Below, piece by piece: positions 45,175 through 54,091 of a DNA stretch of 64,000 nucleotides. The translations under genes were made by a program, and so were the position numbers. The stretch is taken from NCBI GenBank assembly GCA_035943935.1, contig DASZBR010000006.1, forward strand, positions 1 to 64,000, read 5' to 3'. Source of the DNA: DASZBR01 sp035943935. Its GTDB lineage: Bacteria > Pseudomonadota > Gammaproteobacteria > DASZBR01. Under the pieces are notes generated by a model that worked only from the letters and a program-made list of their open reading frames with translations, was not told the origin of the DNA and did no database searches. Each line of letters opens with the position of its first letter. Position 1 is the first letter of the stretch.

Positions 45175-45461
45175 AAATCTTTAGTTTTCTGATTATCATT
45201 TTTGTTTTATTTTTAGGCGTGACTTTCGCGGGATTAAACTCCCAGGAAGTCACGATTAATTATTATGTTAATCAAACTCAGTTGCCGTTATCTTTATTAT
45301 TGGTTCTAGTCCTGGGAGTTGGCGGATTCATCGGCTGGCTCACAGGATTTTTACTTTGGTTACGACTCAAAGCCGAGAATATGCGTCTTTCTCATAAGTT
45401 AAAAGTTTCTGAGAAAGAAGTGAATCAGCTCCGAACACTCCCCCTTAACGAGACACAATAA
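45171..45461 (+). CDS. lapA: Lipopolysaccharide assembly protein LapA
   Basis: A 96-residue DUF1049 inner-membrane protein with two helices (about 2-20 and 40-63), a VTINYYVNQTQLPLSLLL middle and a coiled tail. LapA works with LapB to control LpxC and LPS synthesis. The GTG start overlaps the rpsA stop (GTGA), and lapB follows by 4 bp. Confidence 0.9.
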   Translation: MKIFSFLIIIFVLFLGVTFAGLNSQEVTINYYVNQTQLPLSLLLVLVLGVGGFIGWLTGFLLWLRLKAENMRLSHKLKVSEKEVNQLRTLPLNETQ

Positions 45462-45465
45462 TTTC

Positions 45466-46602
45466 ATGTTCTTAATGCTTGTGATTGCTTTAGCAGTTGT
45501 TGTCGGTTGCTATGTCGGTCAAAAATATCTTGGTGATACCACTTCATCGCAGAAACCGCTTTCGCGGGATTACTTTGTTGGCTTAAATTATTTATTAAAT
45601 GAAGAGCAGGATAAAGCCGTCGATGTTTTTACCCGTTTAATACATGTCGATTCTGAAACCGTTGAAACGCATCTTGCCTTAGGGAGTTTATTTCGCCGTC
45701 GCGGTGAAATAGGGCGAGCGATAAAAATCCACCAAAATTTGATTGCACGTCCCCAATTATCTAAAGACCAACGTATTACAGCTCTGGTTGCCTTGGGCAA
45801 AGATTATTTACATGCAGGTTTAGTGGACCGCGCTGAAAAATTATTTTTAGAAATTAGCGCATTTGGTAATCAACCCGCGATCAGTTTGAAATATTTGTTA
45901 GAAATTTATCAGCAGCAAAAAAATTGGCCAGAGGCCATAAAAGTCGCAACGCAATTGAAATCTATGCTGCCCGATAATATGGATATTCAAATAGCCCATT
46001 ATCATTGTGAATTAGCGCAAGTGTATATCCAGAAAAAAGAATTTGATCTAGCCATTCAAGAGCTCAAAAAAGCATTGAAACAAGATCTGAACAGCGTCAG
46101 GGCGAATTTGTTGTGGGCGAAAGTGGAATTGGATGCTGAGCGTTATAAAGCCGCGATAGATATTTATGAACAAATTTTGGATCAAGATAAAGCCTTTTTT
46201 GCAGAAGCGTTGCCTGCGCTAATAGAAGCGCATCAAAAATTAGATCGTGAAACAGAATTGGTCGATTTTTTAAATAATAGATTAGCTAATATAGTCTCTA
46301 TTACGGTTATTTTGTTTTTGACGGATTATAAGCGTAAAGCAGACGGCGATGAAAAAGCGATTGAATTTTTAATCCAGCAACTTCAAGGTCATCCGTCTCT
46401 GAAGGGTTTGCAATATTTAGTCGCGTATCATTTAGAAAGTACGCAAGAAAAAGATTGGTTAATTATCAAAGAATTAATTCAGCATTTATTAAAGCATCAG
46501 CCGAATTATCGTTGTTCACAATGTGGTTTCAAAAGCAATTTATTATTGTGGTTGTGTCCGGGGTGTAAGTCGTGGAGTTGTATTAAGCCGGTGTTGAATT
46601 AA
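45466..46602 (+). CDS. lapB: Lipopolysaccharide assembly protein LapB
   Basis: LapB (YciM) is a TPR adaptor that presents LpxC to FtsH. The 378-residue protein has an N-terminal membrane helix, TPR repeats (about 30-330) and a C-terminal rubredoxin-like zinc site with CSQCGF and CPGCKSW. Order rpsA-lapA-lapB is the usual gammaproteobacterial one. Confidence 0.94.
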   Translation: MFLMLVIALAVVVGCYVGQKYLGDTTSSQKPLSRDYFVGLNYLLNEEQDKAVDVFTRLIHVDSETVETHLALGSLFRRRGEIGRAIKIHQNLIARPQLSKDQRITALVALGKDYLHAGLVDRAEKLFLEISAFGNQPAISLKYLLEIYQQQKNWPEAIKVATQLKSMLPDNMDIQIAHYHCELAQVYIQKKEFDLAIQELKKALKQDLNSVRANLLWAKVELDAERYKAAIDIYEQILDQDKAFFAEALPALIEAHQKLDRETELVDFLNNRLANIVSITVILFLTDYKRKADGDEKAIEFLIQQLQGHPSLKGLQYLVAYHLESTQEKDWLIIKELIQHLLKHQPNYRCSQCGFKSNLLLWLCPGCKSWSCIKPVLN

Positions 46603-46616
46603 TACATGGATAGTAA

Positions 46617-46636
46617 GGTTGTAATTTATTACAACC
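46617..46636. other. Perfect 8-bp hairpin after lapB
   Basis: GGTTGTAA-TTTA-TTACAACC lies 15 bp after the lapB stop. There is no T-tract, so it is not a classical intrinsic terminator; it may end the transcript with Rho or bind a regulator. The remaining leader to 46733 is AT-rich with no clear gene. Confidence 0.45.
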
Positions 46637-46733
46637 GACTAGTTTACAAATTAATTATTTCTGCCATACTTTCCCTGCTTTAATTTTGTAATGTTTGTTT
46701 TAATAATCTCAACTGTTATATGGAGGCATCATA

Positions 46734-47060
46734 ATGAAAGTATGGTTACGTAGTTTAGTTAGTCTTTTTTTTGTCTTAGGTCTCTCTCTTAGTTTCTCTG
46801 CAGTCGCTGCTGAACATCACAAACAAACGACTTCTCAAGAAACATCACAAACTGCAACGTCAGGTATAAATATTAATACTGCTGATGCACAAACGATTAT
46901 TAATGCGCATATTAAAGGCATTGGTAAAAAACGTGCAGAAGCAATCGTTGCGTATCGTGAAGCACATGGTCCATTCAAATCACTCGATGAGTTGAAAAAG
47001 ATCAAAGGCTTAAACGGTAAAGTGATTGATTCGAATCGTGAGCGTTTGTTGTTGCAATAA
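46734..47060 (+). CDS. ComEA-like helix-hairpin-helix protein
   Basis: A 108-residue exported protein: signal peptide to about residue 26 (AVAA/E), a Thr/Gln-rich linker and two HhH motifs from about 44 (ININTADAQTI, GIGKKRAEAIVAYREAHGPF) that bind DNA backbone. The family includes ComEA, which pulls DNA into the periplasm during natural transformation, but also proteins of unproven role. TGGAGG precedes the ATG. Confidence 0.88.
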   Translation: MKVWLRSLVSLFFVLGLSLSFSAVAAEHHKQTTSQETSQTATSGININTADAQTIINAHIKGIGKKRAEAIVAYREAHGPFKSLDELKKIKGLNGKVIDSNRERLLLQ

Positions 47061-47069
47061 CACAGTCGC

Positions 47070-47117
47070 GTAGGGGCGAGGCTTGCCTCGCCCGGGCGAC
47101 AAGAATGTCGCCCCTAC
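47070..47117. repeat. MITE-like nested palindrome
   Basis: Outer arms GTAGGGGCGA (47070-47079) and TCGCCCCTAC (47108-47117) are perfect reverse complements. Inside are GGGCGAGGC-TT-GCCTCGCCC (47074-47093) and GGGCGAC-N6-GTCGCCC (47094-47113). The left part matches the palindrome at 6770-6791, which looks like a shorter member of the same family. It lies between the comEA-like gene and wecA. Confidence 0.75.
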
Positions 47118-47157
47118 AAGATGACAATTTTATATTAATAGCTTAGCATCACAATCT

Positions 47158-48192
47158 ATGATGCCAAGTTACCTACCCATATTTGTTGCGTTTGCTATGA
47201 CAATAGCAGGGCTTATTTTACTCAAGCCATTAGCGATTCGTTTAAACCTCGTTGATAAACCCGGTGGTCGAAAATTACATGAAGGTGATATTCCCTTAAT
47301 TGGTGGAATCGCCATGTTTTTCGGATTTGCATTTTCATTATTAACACTACACGTTTCTTTGAGTACGTATCGCTGTCTTATTGCGGGTTGTGTCTTATTA
47401 GTCATCACGGGTGTTTTGGATGATTTTCATGAATTAGGTCCTCGTGCGAGATTATTTATTCAATTATTCGTTGCAATATTAATGATCACGTGGGGAAATA
47501 ATTATTTAAATGATTTGGGTAATTTATTTCACTATGGAACAGTCCACCTAAAATATTTTGGTTATCCTGTCACTATTATTGCCGTACTTGCTGTTATCAA
47601 TGCTGTGAATATGACCGATGGCGCAGATGGTTTAGCCGGAACAATTGGTCTTATAGAATTAATTTATTTAGCCTGGATGGCCTTTCGTGTTAACCAATAT
47701 ATTGATATGCAAATTCTTGTCTTACTGATTGCCGTTGTTTTAGGTTTTTTATGTTTCAATTTCCCCTTACGACAACAAGCTCGTGTATTTATGGGTGACA
47801 GTGGAAGCATGTTGCTAGGATTTGTATTGGTCTGGTTTTGTGTTGATTTATCGCAAACCGCCGGTGCATCACATCCCGTGACTTTTCTATGGATTCTGGC
47901 GGTTCCCTTATGGGATATCAGCTGTGTCGTCATTCGCAGACTATTAAGAGGCTATTCGCCCCTCAAAGCGGACAGGGGGCATTTGCATCATTATTTATTA
48001 GAGAAGGGATTTTCTTCGCTTCAAGTCACTTCACTTATCGGCGCTTTATCTGCTGTCTTGGGTCTCATCGGCGTTCTTGGTGAAAACCTTCATATCCCCG
48101 AAAGTTTTATGTTCGGCGGCTTTATCGGTCTTTTTGCGTTATACCTCTGGATTTTGCATCGTGCCTGGACTCGGCTGGCTTTGACTGTATAA
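47158..48192 (+). CDS. wecA: WecA-like undecaprenyl-phosphate GlcNAc-1-phosphate transferase
   Basis: A 344-residue polytopic enzyme of the MraY/WecA family starting lipid-linked polysaccharide synthesis. It has about ten hydrophobic helices, the DD pair in VLDDFHELG, NMTDGADGLAG, and FMGDSGSMLLG, and a His-rich cytoplasmic loop (GHLHHYLLEKG) typical of WecA. Two adjacent ATGs (47158, 47161) are both possible starts. Confidence 0.9.
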   Translation: MMPSYLPIFVAFAMTIAGLILLKPLAIRLNLVDKPGGRKLHEGDIPLIGGIAMFFGFAFSLLTLHVSLSTYRCLIAGCVLLVITGVLDDFHELGPRARLFIQLFVAILMITWGNNYLNDLGNLFHYGTVHLKYFGYPVTIIAVLAVINAVNMTDGADGLAGTIGLIELIYLAWMAFRVNQYIDMQILVLLIAVVLGFLCFNFPLRQQARVFMGDSGSMLLGFVLVWFCVDLSQTAGASHPVTFLWILAVPLWDISCVVIRRLLRGYSPLKADRGHLHHYLLEKGFSSLQVTSLIGALSAVLGLIGVLGENLHIPESFMFGGFIGLFALYLWILHRAWTRLALTV

Positions 48193-48193
48193 T
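48165..48193 (+). promoter_or_regulatory. Possible promoter of the pilus locus
   Basis: TATAAT at 48188-48193 overlaps the wecA stop; CTGGAC lies 17 bp upstream at 48165-48170 as a weak -35 (only partial match). It would drive the gene at 48231, whose AGAGAGGA ribosome site follows. Judged by eye. Confidence 0.35.
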
Positions 48194-48230
48194 ATTACTC
48201 CAACTTTAATTTTTCAGAGAGGATTTAATA

Positions 48231-50519
48231 ATGGAGACTCACGGCGATCGAATACCTGAAGAAAAAAAAGAAGAAACAGCAAATGCAGCACTCATCGATG
48301 TACTTTCCACTGGTGGTAATCCTTCTGGTAAACCGGGTATGTCCCGTGATGAAGTGACTGGCGATCAAGAAATGCCGTTTGGTGGATTTACTGGCGATAG
48401 AGAAGAAGAGCCGAAGGGCGGTTATCAGCAAGCTAAAGATGGTCAATTTCCTTCGACTGATACACGTTTATCCATGAATGATGATCCTCTAACTGAAAAA
48501 AGTCCTCTGGTATCTGGCGGAAATAAAAAAAAGGATAGGGGATGTTGGGCGCGTTTATGGGCAAAACTTTGTTGTAAAAAAGAGGATGCTGATGTCATCG
48601 CGGTTGATGATAAAAGTAAATCTCCCGTTAAAGCGGGCTGCTGCAGTAAAGGTAGATGCAAAAATGGCTGTAAATCAAGCTGTTTTAGAAATGTCTGCGC
48701 AAAGCGAACAGCGGACAATCGTCCCCTCATCGCTCCCCACACAAAGAAACAGAAAGCTACCGTTTTCGATGTCATCGATAAAATGGAAGAGTTAGTTTTG
48801 TATTTGACGCATAGAGATGTGCAATATGGCCGCGGTTTCTTTATAAGTGCGCCAATGTACGCCAAAAATATTTATCAAGCACTGGTTGATATCGAATCTC
48901 TGCTCGATCAGGCTTGGACTGTTTATAATGGACAGTTAGTGCGTCGACCTCAGCTAGCTGAATTGTTATTCAAGATTGCTGCTCAGCAAAATTTGACAAA
49001 ATGTAATCTGAGTACAGAGGAATCATTAGAAGAGTATAGAAAGGCATTGGATATAGTAGCGCAGGCATTGTCGCAATTTAAAATTAACGGCGTCCTTAAT
49101 ATTGATGCAATTACCTATGACAATATTTTTTCGATGATTAGATTATTGCATGAAGCTGAAGCGATAACTCAATTTCATCATCGTGCGGATCGTGAATTAC
49201 CTTCGTTGTACGATTTCAGAGATTTTGCAAAAAATAATGGTTTCGCTGTGCAAAAAAACTTTTCTTATGTATTGCCGCGTCTTTTAGAAGATACAAAAAC
49301 GGGGATGCTTGAGGTTAATGAAACTGATATTGAAGTATTAACAACGAAAGGCCGTGGAAAAAGACAAGAGCGTTTTAGATATTTTTACATGTTTTTACCT
49401 TCACTTTTGATGGGTGCACACGCTGGATATCAAACTTTTCTTCAGACGCAAATTTACTTACTAAACCCTCTTTTTCTTGGACCGATTAATTTTCTCGCTG
49501 TGGTTGTTCCGGCCACCGCAACTCCTGTTGCCTACGGTACGTATAATCTAGGGGCAAAATCGTATGTGACTCGCGAAAGAAAACCTGATAGGCCAGTTCT
49601 TTTTCTAAAAGCAGATGAACTTGAAGCAGTTGATGCAATACTTTTGGATGAAGACAATCAATTGTTTTTAGACGTTGATGGTAAAGCTTCGGTGCCATTA
49701 CAAAAGCCTGCAAAACCTGTTTTACAAAAGAGTGAGCCTCTTTCAGCCGTTACAGTGGATGATCAAAGTTTGCTTGCGGGCGCTCGTACTCAAGAGCACG
49801 CTGCTCCACTTGTGGTTGATCAGCCGGTTGATCAAGTGGTGCTGGCTGGTGAAGGCGCTAAAAAAGCTGCAGTACAACAAGTCGCTAAAATACCTGCAGT
49901 GTTTGAGGTTAACGAACAACTTCGATTAGAAGTTGCTAAGCGAAAAGCGGATTCAGCAAAACCTGGCCGCCAACGCGGTGTCACGGGTATAGATGTTCGT
50001 TTATTCGTGAAATTTCCGATTGATACAAGCAATCAAGCAACGTCTTTACTTGTTCAGCGTCGTCATGAGTGTATGTTAGAGGGCAATGTCGTTATGGTTC
50101 CGCCTGCCGGTGCGCAAGTTCCTCTGATTGAATCTCTTATAAAGATTACACGAGTAGATGAAATTGTATTGCATGACACATTGACCACAACGAATGAAGC
50201 AAAAGAAAACGCGATTAAAACTGCCAATAATTTAATTTGGAAATTAAATCAACGTATTGCGAAAATTGATGTGGAATTAGCTAAGCCTGGGAGAGTTGCA
50301 CACGGTATTAATTTAACGCAATTAAATGAATCAATTGTGGAATTAACCAAGCAAGTCTTAGCGAGTTCAGTAGATGTGTATGATGTTCTTATTCCTGCAA
50401 TGAAAAAGATGGAAGTACAATTAAAAGAATTAGGAAAAACGCTGGGCCTTGCGGATGATGAAGAGGCTTTATTCCAAGCAGGTAACGTACGTCCTGGTCA
50501 GAACAATAATAATCAATGA
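48231..50519 (+). CDS. Hypothetical 762-aa Cys-rich protein, first gene of the pilus locus
   Basis: I recognise no family. Residues 1-100 are polar and probably disordered. Nine cysteines lie between 105 and 156 (C105, C114, C115, C137, C138, C143, C147, C151, C156) in a Lys-rich context. Residues about 175-380 are helical. A hydrophobic region of about 385-437 could form two membrane helices. The C-terminal 300 residues include an Ala/Val/Pro-rich linker and a helical end (NNLIWKLNQRIAKIDVELAK). It has no signal peptide. Its stop overlaps the PilQ-like start by 3 bp, so it belongs to the pilus operon. Confidence 0.75.
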   Translation: METHGDRIPEEKKEETANAALIDVLSTGGNPSGKPGMSRDEVTGDQEMPFGGFTGDREEEPKGGYQQAKDGQFPSTDTRLSMNDDPLTEKSPLVSGGNKKKDRGCWARLWAKLCCKKEDADVIAVDDKSKSPVKAGCCSKGRCKNGCKSSCFRNVCAKRTADNRPLIAPHTKKQKATVFDVIDKMEELVLYLTHRDVQYGRGFFISAPMYAKNIYQALVDIESLLDQAWTVYNGQLVRRPQLAELLFKIAAQQNLTKCNLSTEESLEEYRKALDIVAQALSQFKINGVLNIDAITYDNIFSMIRLLHEAEAITQFHHRADRELPSLYDFRDFAKNNGFAVQKNFSYVLPRLLEDTKTGMLEVNETDIEVLTTKGRGKRQERFRYFYMFLPSLLMGAHAGYQTFLQTQIYLLNPLFLGPINFLAVVVPATATPVAYGTYNLGAKSYVTRERKPDRPVLFLKADELEAVDAILLDEDNQLFLDVDGKASVPLQKPAKPVLQKSEPLSAVTVDDQSLLAGARTQEHAAPLVVDQPVDQVVLAGEGAKKAAVQQVAKIPAVFEVNEQLRLEVAKRKADSAKPGRQRGVTGIDVRLFVKFPIDTSNQATSLLVQRRHECMLEGNVVMVPPAGAQVPLIESLIKITRVDEIVLHDTLTTTNEAKENAIKTANNLIWKLNQRIAKIDVELAKPGRVAHGINLTQLNESIVELTKQVLASSVDVYDVLIPAMKKMEVQLKELGKTLGLADDEEALFQAGNVRPGQNNNNQ

Positions 50520-51946
50520 TGAAAACTACATACGCTTCACAATCCGAGCTGGATCCGAAAGATCGTCCCATGGTCGAGATGCAGGAATGGTGTGAGCGTC
50601 AGGGTGATATCGTTGTATTAAAAAGCGGTTTGATTTTAACCAGCGATATCTACTCTCGAAGTGTTCAAAATTGCAAAGCCATACTTCAACAAAAATTCTT
50701 CAAAACCGGAAAAGTCGTTGAAGCCAGTCAACAACTGATTGATTTGTTATTGGCAGATTCACGTGCGGTCGTTGCGGCTCGTGCGTCTAAAGATCAATCA
50801 GAAGTCAGTGTTCAACAACAACGTTTACGAATACTCGTCAAAGAAGCACTACAATTACAAGTAAGTGATATTCATATCGAAGTGCGTGAAGATGTCGCGC
50901 ATATTCGTTTTCGAAAACACGGCGAATTATTTCTCTATGCCGAATGGCAATCAAAATTAGGTCGCGAAATTGCTTCTGTCGCATTCAATAAAGAAACCGA
51001 CCACGCTATTTCACACTTTAATCCTAGCGTTCCTCAGAATGCCTCTATGCCGCTTCATATTGATGGTGTGGATGTGCGTCTGCGTTTGGCGAGTATGCCT
51101 GCGCATGGCGGATTTGATATGGTGATGCGATTGCTCTCCACCGGTCATGAAAAGATTAAAGCCCTCGAAGAGCTGGGCTATTTGCCTGAGCAAATCGACA
51201 TGATTAAGCGTGCCGTGGCTATGCCCAATGGCGCTGTGGTAATTTCAGGTCCTACGGGGTCAGGAAAGACCACTACTTTGGCGAGTTGTATGCAATTGGT
51301 CGCGCGAGATAGAAAGATTTACACCATTGAAGACCCCGTTGAAAAAATCATTACCAACGCGACTCAAATTCCCGTGAATACCGAAAAGACAGACCGCGAT
51401 TTTGCGAGTATGGGACGTGCAGCACTGCGTATGGATCCGGATGTGATGGTCTTGGGTGAGATTCGAGATGAAGGAACGGCTCGTGTGATGACCCGAGCAG
51501 CTATTACTGGCCACGTTGTTTTTTCAACCCTACACACAAATTCAGCAACAGCGATCATTCCGCGATTGATCGATATGGGTATTTCCGCGAATTTATTAAG
51601 TGATCCCAATCTCTTGGTATGCCTGATCTGTCAGCGTTTGATCCCCATCTTGTGCGAAAACTGTGCAAAAACATTGCCAAATGGAATGAGAGCACGTGGT
51701 ACTGTAAAATGTACTACTTGTCAAGGTATAGGTATACAAGAACGTAAAGTTATTGCAGAAATCATATGGATTGATGACAAGGCGAGAGAATTCATTCAAA
51801 ATTGCGATATTCTTGGATGGGAGAAATCCCTCCGAGCCGAGGGATGGAAATCCTATCGTGATAGAGCTATTGAAATGGCCAAAGCCGGAAGGGTTGATCC
51901 CAAAGATGTTGAGAAGTTAACCGGTTCTACTATTAATTTGTTTTAA
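50516..51946 (+). CDS. PilQ/PilB-like type IV pilus assembly ATPase
   Basis: A 476-residue secretion ATPase of the GspE superfamily, likely the extension motor of a type IVB pilus. Walker A is GPTGSGKTT (about 245-253), the Asp box IYTIEDPVE follows, Walker B is in DVMVLGEIRD (about 309-318), then a His box GHVVFSTLHTNS. Four zinc cysteines are C380, C383, C399 and C402. There is no second motor of the PilT retraction type in the window. A gspF-type gene follows by 22 bp. The start could be 50516 or 50519. Confidence 0.92.
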   Translation: MMKTTYASQSELDPKDRPMVEMQEWCERQGDIVVLKSGLILTSDIYSRSVQNCKAILQQKFFKTGKVVEASQQLIDLLLADSRAVVAARASKDQSEVSVQQQRLRILVKEALQLQVSDIHIEVREDVAHIRFRKHGELFLYAEWQSKLGREIASVAFNKETDHAISHFNPSVPQNASMPLHIDGVDVRLRLASMPAHGGFDMVMRLLSTGHEKIKALEELGYLPEQIDMIKRAVAMPNGAVVISGPTGSGKTTTLASCMQLVARDRKIYTIEDPVEKIITNATQIPVNTEKTDRDFASMGRAALRMDPDVMVLGEIRDEGTARVMTRAAITGHVVFSTLHTNSATAIIPRLIDMGISANLLSDPNLLVCLICQRLIPILCENCAKTLPNGMRARGTVKCTTCQGIGIQERKVIAEIIWIDDKAREFIQNCDILGWEKSLRAEGWKSYRDRAIEMAKAGRVDPKDVEKLTGSTINLF

Positions 51947-51968
51947 CTTGACGCGGTGGTGAATAACA

Positions 51969-53027
51969 ATGGACGTAACGTTGCCACAGTTGTGGCAAAA
52001 ATTACAATTGAAATTGAATCAACTGTCATTTGATACACATGCTCAACAAGGTTTTCTTGAAGACATGGCGTCGTTAATCGAAGACGGTGTTCCGTTAAAG
52101 CAAGTGTTGGAATCGTTCGTTGCTATCCATCAGGGTGCGCCACGTGAATTAGCCCAATCCATGCTCTCCCAAATTTCCCAAGGTTATCCGCTTGCCGATG
52201 GCATGATCGGTTGGTATTCCAATGAAATTATTGAAATTATTCGTGCGGGTGAAGAAGGCGGAATTTTAGCGCAAGTCCTTCGTACGACAGCCGCCAGTTT
52301 AACGCAACGTGAAAGTGTGCTGAATTCTGTTTTAAATTCGTTGACGTATCCGCTCGTAGTCATTTGTGGTGCGTTAGGTGTTTCTGTTTTTATTAATCAT
52401 TCTATTTTTTCGAGTTTCCGCGGCATTACGCCGGTGCGTGATTGGCCAGTTGGTGCACAAATCCTGACGCATATTGCAAACTTTGTTCAGCACTGGTGGT
52501 GGTTAATACTCGTCACAGTAGCGGTAATTGTTTTCTTATTTATTAGATTCTTAAAAGACTATATCGGCGATTTAAGACCGACTTTAGATACTATGCCTGT
52601 TTGGCGTGTGTATCGTAAATTAAACGCAGGTCGATTTATGGAAACCTTGGGATTATTAATTGCCAATGGTTTAGTGTTGAAAAAAGCGTTGAAAATATTA
52701 CAAAATCGCGCATCTACGTATTTAGCCTCACATTTGATTTTGATGGAACATCGTTTAGGGTCAGGACAAGATAATATTGCCGATGTATTGGACACGGGAT
52801 TAATTTCAGATTCAGATTTATCGCGTTTGAAATTAATTGCGCACTCCAAAGGATTTGAGCATGCATTGGTGAGGCAAGGACAGCGCGCTCAAGATGAAGG
52901 GACGCAATCGATTAAAACGACGACGAAGTTATTTTCGGGTTTTTTGTTGGTGTTGGCGGCAGGGTTCATGATTTTTATGATCGTGTCAGTGTATTCAGTG
53001 GGTTTCAGTATTGTTCCTAGTTATTAA
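51969..53027 (+). CDS. PilR/PilC-like inner-membrane platform protein
   Basis: A 352-residue GspF-family protein that recruits the ATPase and anchors pilus assembly. The first GspF domain (about 25-120) has EDMASLIEDGVPL and IEIIRAGEEGG; helices lie at about 126-145, 176-193 and 322-345, and a second GspF domain (about 220-310) is visible. This matches PilR of R64-like thin pili and PilC of type IVA pili. Confidence 0.9.
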   Translation: MDVTLPQLWQKLQLKLNQLSFDTHAQQGFLEDMASLIEDGVPLKQVLESFVAIHQGAPRELAQSMLSQISQGYPLADGMIGWYSNEIIEIIRAGEEGGILAQVLRTTAASLTQRESVLNSVLNSLTYPLVVICGALGVSVFINHSIFSSFRGITPVRDWPVGAQILTHIANFVQHWWWLILVTVAVIVFLFIRFLKDYIGDLRPTLDTMPVWRVYRKLNAGRFMETLGLLIANGLVLKKALKILQNRASTYLASHLILMEHRLGSGQDNIADVLDTGLISDSDLSRLKLIAHSKGFEHALVRQGQRAQDEGTQSIKTTTKLFSGFLLVLAAGFMIFMIVSVYSVGFSIVPSY

Positions 53028-53048
53028 ATGAGACGGAGAGTAGAGAAA

Positions 53049-53531
53049 ATGTTAAAGCAACTTAAAAGAGAAAGAGGTATTGGTTTATTAGAATTAATGC
53101 TGTCGTTGTCGATCATTGCTATTTTGTTAGTGATGGCAACGCGTTATTTCATGGTCGCAAATGAAAGCCAGAAATTAAACAATGCGGTTTCTGAAGTGAA
53201 TGGTATTGCTGGCGGTGCGGCGAATTATGATTTGTCATATCCGGGCTATGCAGGAATGACGATGACGAAACTTATTGACGGTCGTTTTGTTCCAGGAAGT
53301 TTGGGTGGAAGCGATACAAATGGAACGGGTGCAAATCCATGGGGTGGTAATTTAGAAGTGCCTACGCCGACGGCTGGTCAAGGGTTTGTAGTTAAAGTTA
53401 CCGGTGTTCCATTTCTTGGTGATGATGCAAATACAACAACCTGTAAGAAATTAGCTAACATGATCAGTTCCTCTGTGAAAGGTTCTGCAGTATGTGATGG
53501 AGCTGGAACAGTGACGGTTACTTTTTATTAA
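53049..53531 (+). CDS. PilS-like type IVB prepilin (major pilin candidate)
   Basis: A 160-residue prepilin. The type III signal is short and basic, with cleavage expected after Gly10 (KRERG/IGLLELMLS); Glu5 of the mature protein is present. A hydrophobic N-terminal helix and a C-terminal pair C...C (CKK, AVC) follow, with a Gly-rich NGTGANPWGGNL loop as in PilS pilins. ATG 53049, with GGAGAG 8 nt upstream, is preferred over 53028. Confidence 0.88.
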   Translation: MLKQLKRERGIGLLELMLSLSIIAILLVMATRYFMVANESQKLNNAVSEVNGIAGGAANYDLSYPGYAGMTMTKLIDGRFVPGSLGGSDTNGTGANPWGGNLEVPTPTAGQGFVVKVTGVPFLGDDANTTTCKKLANMISSSVKGSAVCDGAGTVTVTFY

Positions 53532-53533
53532 TT

Positions 53534-54091
53534 ATGAAAAATCAAAAGGGAGCTTCATTACTGGAAGTATTATTAGTGCTTGCGATTGCATGCATTATTC
53601 TGGTGATGAGCTATCGGTATTACGAGAATTATAAGATAGCAGGTGAAGTAGGACGCTTGCAGTCCAGTGTTGCGCAATTGATGGATGCACTTAATGAATA
53701 TTATTTCATCCATTGCCAACAAGGGGATGACAAGGATGTCACCATACAAAAATTAAAAGACGCAGGGTTATTGAATAATTATATTGTTAATCCCTGGGGA
53801 AGTTTTTCGGTGGCCATTAAAGACAATAATTTAACGGTCACCGCAATATTTTCACGTGAACAAGAGCTGGTTCCATTTATCAACGGTGCATTGAATGGAA
53901 CATTAGGGACTGACGTGAAAATATTGAATGCAGTGACCTGGACACGGTTGCCTACGTACAGTACGGGTGATTTGTTTATGTATCCAGGACGACAAGTAAC
54001 AGTAATGAATAAAGGGCTGAGTTCGAAGTTATGGGTATTAAACAGCGAATTAGAAATATTTACGCATCAACAATCGAGAAATGCATGTTGA
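53534..54091 (+). CDS. Type IV prepilin-like protein
   Basis: A 185-residue prepilin with signal MKNQKG/ASLLEVLLVLA; Glu5 is present and a hydrophobic helix follows to about residue 28. The C-terminal globular part has no recognised family and shares only the INNPWG-like VNPWGSF loop with the preceding pilin. A minor pilin is the likely role. It starts 2 bp after the PilS-like stop. Confidence 0.85.
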   Translation: MKNQKGASLLEVLLVLAIACIILVMSYRYYENYKIAGEVGRLQSSVAQLMDALNEYYFIHCQQGDDKDVTIQKLKDAGLLNNYIVNPWGSFSVAIKDNNLTVTAIFSREQELVPFINGALNGTLGTDVKILNAVTWTRLPTYSTGDLFMYPGRQVTVMNKGLSSKLWVLNSELEIFTHQQSRNAC

